NCBI RefSeq assembly: GCF_001411555.2
Contig: NC_049901.1
Location: forward strand, 43,900,802-43,964,801
DNA length: 64,000 nt
Direction of reading: 5' to 3'
DNA from: Juglans regia
Taxonomy: Eukaryota > Streptophyta > Magnoliopsida > Fagales > Juglandaceae
The position numbers and the translations under genes were made by a program. Positions within the stretch are counted from its first letter, which is position 1; each line of letters starts with the position of its first letter. Below, piece after piece: positions 61,501 to 64,000 of this stretch. The notes below the pieces were generated by a model. The model was given only the letters and a program-made list of their open reading frames with translations. It was not told where the DNA came from and did no database searches.

Positions 61501-62014
61501 AAGTGTTATATAACCAGAAATTAAACAACTATTTATTTTTCTTGAAAAAAAAAAAAGATTCATGAGATGTTCTTCCCCCAGAAAATGAACCAAAGGCCAA
61601 GCATATGTTCTGGTTATATATGATGTTTATTTATACACAACTTATAAAACATGTCTATTTATACACTTGTTTCCTGTTTTTGTTTTAACTTTTAGTTTCT
61701 TATTTTAGATGTTTCATTTATCTATAATCATTTCACATTTTTTTATAGAAGGATGCCATAGATACCATTATGGTACTTTCTTCCTTCCACAGTAATATTA
61801 TTGTTTAAAAGATTGATATTTTCCGTTAGAACAAATGAAGCAATATTAAAAATTACCATTTTGAATATTAACTAATCCGCACATCTCATCTGAATACAGC
61901 ATCCCCTTCACGGTTGATGACCTCTCGACTTCATTGCTAGAGAAGGATTTCTCAGATGTCAAACCATCAGATGAACTTCTTGAGAACCCAGCCTTCCAAT
62001 TTTTACTCGAGTAA
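25028..62014 (+). CDS. Class XI myosin heavy chain
   Basis: Spliced product of 1511 residues, the full length of plant myosin XI; it drives organelle and vesicle movement along actin. Closest in character to the MYA2/XI-2 type. Exons: 25028-25030 (ATG only), 28328-28456, 29462-29605, 29866-30011, 30098-30254, 30506-30564, 30667-30826, 31680-31829, 31929-32065, 32185-32331, 32452-32553, 33023-33080, 33183-33284, 36393-36430, 36540-36666, 36790-36960, 37054-37185, 37289-37398, 37484-37544, 40967-41144, 41266-41471, 41700-41819, 42681-42779, 45374-45586, 45738-45877, 46040-46151, 46242-46286, 46457-46540, 46654-46824, 53014-53169, 53286-53474, 53661-53786, 53899-53969, 54090-54189, 54351-54407, 60132-60188, 61099-61179, 61275-61357, 61900-62014. 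The coding sum is 4536 nt with every junction in phase and no stop. Four introns exceed 3 kb (1, 13, 19, 29 and 35 are the longest) because of transposon insertions. The final codons read NPAFQFLLE, then TAA. Confidence 0.95.
26221..26423. mobile_element. Tourist-like MITE, intact reference copy
   Basis: Perfect 13-bp terminal inverted repeats (GGCCCCGTTTGGA / TCCAAACGGGGCC) enclose 203 bp. TTA target duplications lie at 26218-26220 and 26424-26426. It defines the family: GATGAGATGA near both ends and an AT-rich centre. It is in myosin intron 1. Confidence 0.9.
26750..27190 (-). mobile_element. LINE reverse-transcriptase fragment
   Basis: Minus-strand translation gives KALSRMISA, then [20 protein letters not shown] and PWELPSKPK, matching the L1 ORF2 stretch SGLKINLxKSELVPVG ... 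[10 protein letters not shown]. The frame is broken. It lies in myosin intron 1. Confidence 0.7.
27335..27660 (-). mobile_element. LINE 3' end carrying a short MITE
   Basis: Poly-T followed by AATCAGCAAACAATTTTTTA and a TTGCAATCGATCAATGGAGT segment matches the 3' region of the minus-strand LINE at 13805. A short MITE (27427-27531) interrupts it. Confidence 0.68.
27427..27531. mobile_element. Short (105 bp) Tourist-like MITE
   Basis: The ends GCCCGTTTAGATAGTGAGAT and ATCCAAACGGGC are inverted, and GTAGTGAGAT and GAGATGAGA resemble the long-type family members. It sits inside a LINE tail in myosin intron 1. Confidence 0.7.
27786..27880 (-). mobile_element. LINE 3' tail
   Basis: Poly-T then ATTAAGAATAGGCATAGCCC-type sequence (AATAGGCATAG...CAAGACGGTATACAAGAG) is the reverse complement of the LINE 3' UTR seen elsewhere. 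It is only a tail. Confidence 0.6.
28594..28703 (-). mobile_element. LINE 3' tail in myosin intron 2
   Basis: TTTTTTTGGTCGGCAAACAA followed by AATTTTATTGAT and TAAGTACACAGGGCAT is the antisense LINE end. TTAAGAA occurs on both sides and may be the target duplication. Confidence 0.6.
28766..29359 (+). mobile_element. Internally deleted LINE: ORF1 end joined to 3' tail
   Basis: The plus strand encodes [20 protein letters not shown], similar to [20 protein letters not shown] in the LINE at 56900. It then jumps to a tail ending in TTGTATACATTTAGTGTACT and poly-A. AAAAAATTCAGAGAT repeats at 28751-28765 and 29360-29374 as target duplication. It lies in myosin intron 2. Confidence 0.75.
29789..29803. 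repeat. Long G homopolymer
   Basis: A run of about 15-18 G in myosin intron 3. Its length is prone to sequencing error. Confidence 0.8.
33765..35460 (-). mobile_element. LINE fragment, split by a MITE and containing an inverted piece
   Basis: Minus strand 34320-33775 has [36 protein letters not shown] and [10 protein letters not shown] (zf-RVT). Minus strand 35460-35063 has [21 protein letters not shown] and [16 protein letters not shown]. Between them a MITE (34321-34973) and a plus-strand LINE piece (about 34985-35062, ending [10 protein letters not shown]) are inserted. It lies in myosin intron 13. Confidence 0.78.
34321..34973. mobile_element. Long-form Tourist-like element
   Basis: It begins GGCCTCGTTTGGTTACACAG directly after TTA. 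The interior (GATAGTAAGATGAGATGAGA, then GGTGGGTCCCACCAATGATT) matches the element at 43688-44670. The right end is eroded or truncated near 34973. It is about three times longer than the 200-bp MITEs. Confidence 0.75.
38440..38690 (-). mobile_element. LINE ORF1 fragment
   Basis: The minus strand encodes [20 protein letters not shown], closely matching [20 protein letters not shown] in the plus-strand LINE at 55117. It lies in myosin intron 19. The rest of 37545-38440 shows nothing definite. Confidence 0.65.
38810..39110 (+). mobile_element. LINE 3' fragment, degenerate
   Basis: Sequence similar to the ORF2 end (LACWK..., then CA-CGV in place of CLMWCLW) runs into a tail with ATACTTCCTATCGACATGGG. 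Many stops are present. Confidence 0.6.
39276..40911 (+). mobile_element. 5'-truncated LINE in myosin intron 19
   Basis: It is flanked by AAATTCCTTTT (39265-39275 and 40912-40922) and ends in poly-A. It encodes [96 protein letters not shown] and [11 protein letters not shown]...WMERNERCF. There are frameshifts near 39770 and 40250, so it is inactive. Confidence 0.88.
40967..41819 (+). other. Myosin XI neck: six IQ motifs
   Basis: Exons 20-22 encode six light-chain/calmodulin-binding repeats in series: [65 protein letters not shown] and [13 protein letters not shown]. Six IQ motifs is the usual number for class XI. Confidence 0.9.
42180..42500. repeat. Direct repeat pair in myosin intron 22
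   Basis: Segments 42180-42231 and 42449-42500 share CTGACTAATGAATGTAG / CTGATTGATGAATGTAG and GAGTATGGGATCCCATATT / TGTATGAGATCTCATATT. They bracket about 215 bp of non-coding sequence. This may be a tandem dimer of a mobile repeat. Confidence 0.65.
43688..44670. mobile_element. Long-form Tourist-like element with a nested MITE
   Basis: Ends GCCGGTTTGG and AAACCGGGCC are inverted, with TAA at 43685-43687 and 44671-44673. The interior matches 34321-34973. A 240-bp element (43847-44086) is inserted in it. It lies in myosin intron 23. Confidence 0.8.
43847..44086. mobile_element. Mutator-like MITE, 11-bp target duplication
   Basis: TTTGATAAAGG is repeated at 43836-43846 and 44087-44097. The related element at 34321 has this sequence once and uninterrupted (near 34470), so it shows the empty site. 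The insert has GGGATCCCG-containing ends, an AAAAAG repeat at about 43990-44038 and no coding capacity. The duplication length fits Mutator-type elements. Confidence 0.72.
44927..44991 (+). mobile_element. 65-bp LINE 3'-end stub
   Basis: TTCTATAAGAA repeats at 44916-44926 and 44992-45002. Between lies only TGTCCCGTGTACTTGGCTTC...CTGATAAAAAAAAA, the LINE terminus. Confidence 0.8.
46341..46391 (+). mobile_element. 51-bp LINE 3'-end stub
   Basis: ATGGATCTCCCTTA repeats at 46327-46340 and 46392-46405. The insert ends AATTCTTATTTACTGATCAA followed by GAAAAGA, a LINE 3' end. It lies in myosin intron 27. Confidence 0.75.
47340..47552 (+). mobile_element. tRNA-derived SINE
   Basis: A-box-like GATGTGGCGTAGCGGTCC and a diverged B box (AGGTTTGAAAC) are followed by AAATTATCCGAGGTGTACTT and GATTAGTTG...CCAATGCC, which match the SINE at 59096. 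It ends in an A run and lies in myosin intron 29. Confidence 0.65.
47766..50087. repeat. Unclassified repeat-like sequence in myosin intron 29
   Basis: It starts TGTAACGCCCCGG, the same motif that begins each unit of the array at 50088. It contains A/T-rich sequence, a (GA)n run (49555-49610) and a G/T-rich segment with open frames on both strands (49356-50080). No known protein domain is visible. It may be part of one larger transposon. Confidence 0.45.
50088..51610. repeat. Tandem array of about 275-bp units
   Basis: Five units start TGTAACGCCC-like and contain GACTAGTCAATGATACAATT, CCCGACGTCCTCGTC and CTCTGATACCA: 50088-50362, 50363-50883 (with an insert), 50884-51157, 51158-51439 and 51440-51610 (partial). 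The insert in unit 2 carries its own direct repeat (50500-50577 and 50699-50779, with CACTTGTCCCAAAAG and AAGCTGATGGGAAT). Confidence 0.82.
52583..52886 (-). mobile_element. LINE 3' fragment
   Basis: Poly-T and TTGATAAGTAAGAAGAGTTT, then AAGGCCCAAGTACATTGGAA, is the antisense LINE tail, running into ORF2-end remnants. CCATTGATT flanks both sides. Confidence 0.7.
53990..54055 (+). mobile_element. LINE 3'-end remnant
   Basis: CATGTATACATCTTGCGTAC followed by CTGGGCTATACC and an A run matches the LINE tail. It lies in myosin intron 33. Confidence 0.55.
54553..54691 (+). mobile_element. LINE 3' end, about 139 bp
   Basis: TTGTATACATCTAGTGTACT and GAGCTTTGCC...AATAAGATTT plus an A run form the LINE tail. 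The flanks share a diverged duplication ending TTTAGAAATTCC (54534-54552 and 54692-54713). Confidence 0.7.
54955..55080 (-). mobile_element. LINE 3' tail
   Basis: AATTTTATTGAAACTACT and GCAAGCCAAGTACACAAGGG are the antisense LINE 3' UTR. It abuts the plus-strand LINE that follows. Confidence 0.6.
55942..56161. mobile_element. Tourist-like MITE inside the LINE
   Basis: Ends GGCCTCGTTTGTTTTC and GAAAACAAACGATGTC are inverted. TTA precedes it. The core is the reverse orientation of the 26221 copy. Confidence 0.8.
57014..57218. mobile_element. Tourist-like MITE with TAA duplication
   Basis: GGCCTGGTTTGGATAC and TATCCAAACCTCTCC form the inverted ends, and TAA lies at 57011-57013 and 57219-57221. 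It splits the LINE at 55085. Confidence 0.85.
59096..59327 (-). mobile_element. tRNA-derived SINE
   Basis: On the minus strand GAGTTGGCTCAAGTGGTAAG is an A box, and the body matches the SINE at 2455 (ATCGGACTGGGGA). The plus-strand poly-T at 59096 is its A tail. ATGTCT repeats on both sides (59086 and about 59328). Confidence 0.72.
59943..60005 (-). mobile_element. 63-bp LINE 3'-end stub
   Basis: A perfect 21-bp duplication (59922-59942 and 60006-60026) flanks only poly-T, AATTAGTAAGAATTTTATTA and ATAGGCATAACCCAAGTACA, the antisense LINE terminus. Confidence 0.85.
60234..60592. mobile_element. Tourist-like MITE, 359 bp
   Basis: Ends GGCCATGTTTGGGA and TACCCAAGCATGCCC are inverted, with TTA on the left and TAT on the right. 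The interior has the family core plus extra sequence (CTACTGTTCACAAATCATTT). It lies in myosin intron 36. Confidence 0.75.
61046..61073. repeat. (CT)n microsatellite
   Basis: The CT run lies close to the acceptor of myosin exon 37 and forms part of its pyrimidine tract. Confidence 0.85.
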
Positions 62015-64000
62015 GGCTAAGGAAGCTCAAGCATACTTTTCTTGTGTTTCATCATAGTAGGTGCACATTTAGTTTCTCTGGTCATTGCAGTGGTGGTTGT
62101 AAATCCTTTATCCTTTTCTTTCATTGTCTCTCTTTTATTTTATCCTATTTTGGTGCCCCCCACGGGAAATTATTTTTTCATTCATTTATTTTGGCATTCA
62201 AATTGTAAATTTTTTTTATATAGTTGAAAGGGGCGGTGATGATGTATCTCAGTTTTTTTGGTTGTGCGCAGTGTGTTGTAGATGGTTTTGTTTCTCTGCC
62301 ATTGGGCAGATTTTTTTTTATTTTTTATAGGGTGTTTAGGAGACTACTTTGGTGGTTGAGATATCTCTCTCCACCCAGATTTTCGTTGTATGAAAGGAAC
62401 AAAATTTAATGAACAGAGATGCAAAGAATATGTGATTTATTTGGTAAGATCTTATTACAATCTATATAACCTTTTTTGAGATGTTTTGTTATTGGCAATT
62501 TCTTCATCATTTCAATCAAAGTGGAGTGAATTGTTTGGGTCCATCAAAAAAAGCTTTTCAACTGAAATGAATGGAAAAGTAGCAGCAGCATTGAGAAAGG
62601 ATGCAAAATGTTTCTAGACAGAATTGTGATCTGGCTTCTTGAGGTCTTGTTGGATAAATGGCTACTATAAGCAGGCTTTTAAGTGGGTTATGTATTTGGG
62701 GACCCAACTGCAATTTTCAAATCCAATCAATTTAAGGAACAATAGAATGCAAAATCTTTGTCAAGTTGAGGTTAATTTCATCTTTTTGTTGAACATAAAC
62801 GACAAGGAAAATATTTTAGCTACAAAGATATTACATAAAAATAAATTTACAAACTAACGTGGTTTGATGTGATTTGTCAGATTGTAAAGTTATTTTTATT
62901 GTAATCAACATCAGTTTGTGGATTTATTTTTGTGTAATCTAATTTTGTTTGTCTGTAGCAGATCTCAAACAACAAAGTGAAAGAATCTAGACTGCATTAA
63001 ATGTCCAATGGGATTAGAAAGAAATAGCCAACAATGACTTTTCTGCACAATAAATGAAGAGTGAAAAGAACTTAAGAAACCAAACTCAAACTCGATTTTG
63101 GTTATGCCATCGACATAACTTGAATAGAAAGCGATTGTTAACACTGACTCCCAACGATGCACAATAAATGAATCCATACAAGCATCTGAAAACCAAACTC
63201 AACTTCATGATCTTGAATTTTGGGGCAAAACTCCTACATATTAGTATGATAACCATGAGGAATTCACATGGGACTGACCAATAATACACGCCACACCCTT
63301 CTCTGCCATAAGAAGTTCCTCACCATGGTTTGGACCATTCGGACCCCTACTCGTAATTGGACCATTCAACTGTATATTTGATCAATCTTGGCGGATTTTG
63401 GATTTGCTCATGGATGAATTTTGGGGTTGATCTCAAGTGTTAATTGGGATCTCTATTTGGTTTCAGTGGTTCATTTAATCTCGGTTGGACCATAGATTCC
63501 AGGTCGATTCAACTCCATCCTCTCTCTCTTTCTCCCCTCCTAGAGACTGGACCAGCCCAAACTCTCTTAGCCATTGTCCTCCACATGCGTGATGCACCTC
63601 TTTGCTAATGTTATTGGTTGCAAGCTTGTTTTTTCTAGAGCTTATTCCAGTTGTCAATATGTACAGATTTTTGGATTTGGACCATGATTGAAGTAGAAGT
63701 TTCCATTAATATACAGAGAAAAAAGGGACCAATGGAACAGACATATGCACGTGTGCTAAGGAATTATAATGGAGAGTGCAACATCAAAGAATAAAGGCCT
63801 AGATGATGATGGAATTAGTGGTGTTGATTAGGGCATTTCCTATGATTCTAAATATATTGCAGGGTTTTAAATGGCTTTGGACATGAATGAAAACTTATGC
63901 AAGTTTATCACTTCCAAAAGATTTTTTTGTTTTCTAAAATTAGGAAATTAAGGATATGAGAACCCGATTTTTTGGATATCTTTTACAAGAGATGAAGATA
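62015..64000. other. 3' flank of the myosin gene, no gene seen
   Basis: It should contain the 3' UTR and terminator of the myosin gene. Several short open frames occur on both strands, but none shows a domain, a splice context or a family I recognise. Confidence 0.5.

Larger units (their letters stand above)
46654..62014 (+). other. Myosin XI globular tail with DIL domain (exons 29-39)
   Basis: The cargo-binding tail includes [58 protein letters not shown] and the DIL segment [20 protein letters not shown] through [20 protein letters not shown] and [20 protein letters not shown]. It is complete to the stop at 62012-62014. Introns 29 and 35 in this block carry several kilobases of repeats. 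Confidence 0.92.

Noticed and set aside
62042..62409. Hydrophobic open frames just after the myosin stop
   Set aside because: T-rich sequence in the likely 3' UTR makes hydrophobic translations by composition; no start context or homology is visible.

Overview
This is nuclear DNA from a dicot plant. The three main genes are split by many GT-AG introns, the introns are packed with L1-type LINE fragments, SINEs and MITEs, and the proteins are plant-type (class XI myosin, plant TIM21, plant pfkB-family kinase). The very abundant MITE rich in GATGAGATGAGAT-type repeats makes me suspect Fagales (walnut/hickory group), but that is inference.

Layout. 1-1130: end of a Ty1/copia element running off the left edge, a broken receptor-like kinase fragment (ALE2-like) and a MITE. 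1717-11439 (+): a pfkB/ribokinase-family sugar kinase gene; 13 coding exons give 430 codons with intact motifs, and two of its introns start with GC instead of GT. Its intron 3 holds a LINE inserted into another LINE. 12331-13063: a promoter-like stretch followed by a diverged two-exon copy of the start of ribosomal protein eL15. 15553-19659 (+): TIM21, a subunit of the mitochondrial TIM23 import complex; the eL15-like exons could be its real 5' exons because the reading frame is kept. 20268-24700: intergenic, AT-rich, with MITEs. 25028-62014 (+): one complete class XI myosin gene of about 37 kb, 39 coding exons, 1511 codons (motor, six IQ motifs, coiled coil, DIL cargo-binding tail). 62015-64000: no gene recognised.

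The three genes are not functionally linked. They are ordinary housekeeping or cytoskeletal genes, and their exons are free of breaks. The unusual content is in the introns: nested transposons with clean target-site duplications, a Mutator-like MITE whose empty site is visible elsewhere in the window, and a series of very short LINE 3'-end stubs (13 to 65 bp) that each carry their own target-site duplications. No prokaryotic-type system, CRISPR array, tRNA or rRNA gene was seen.
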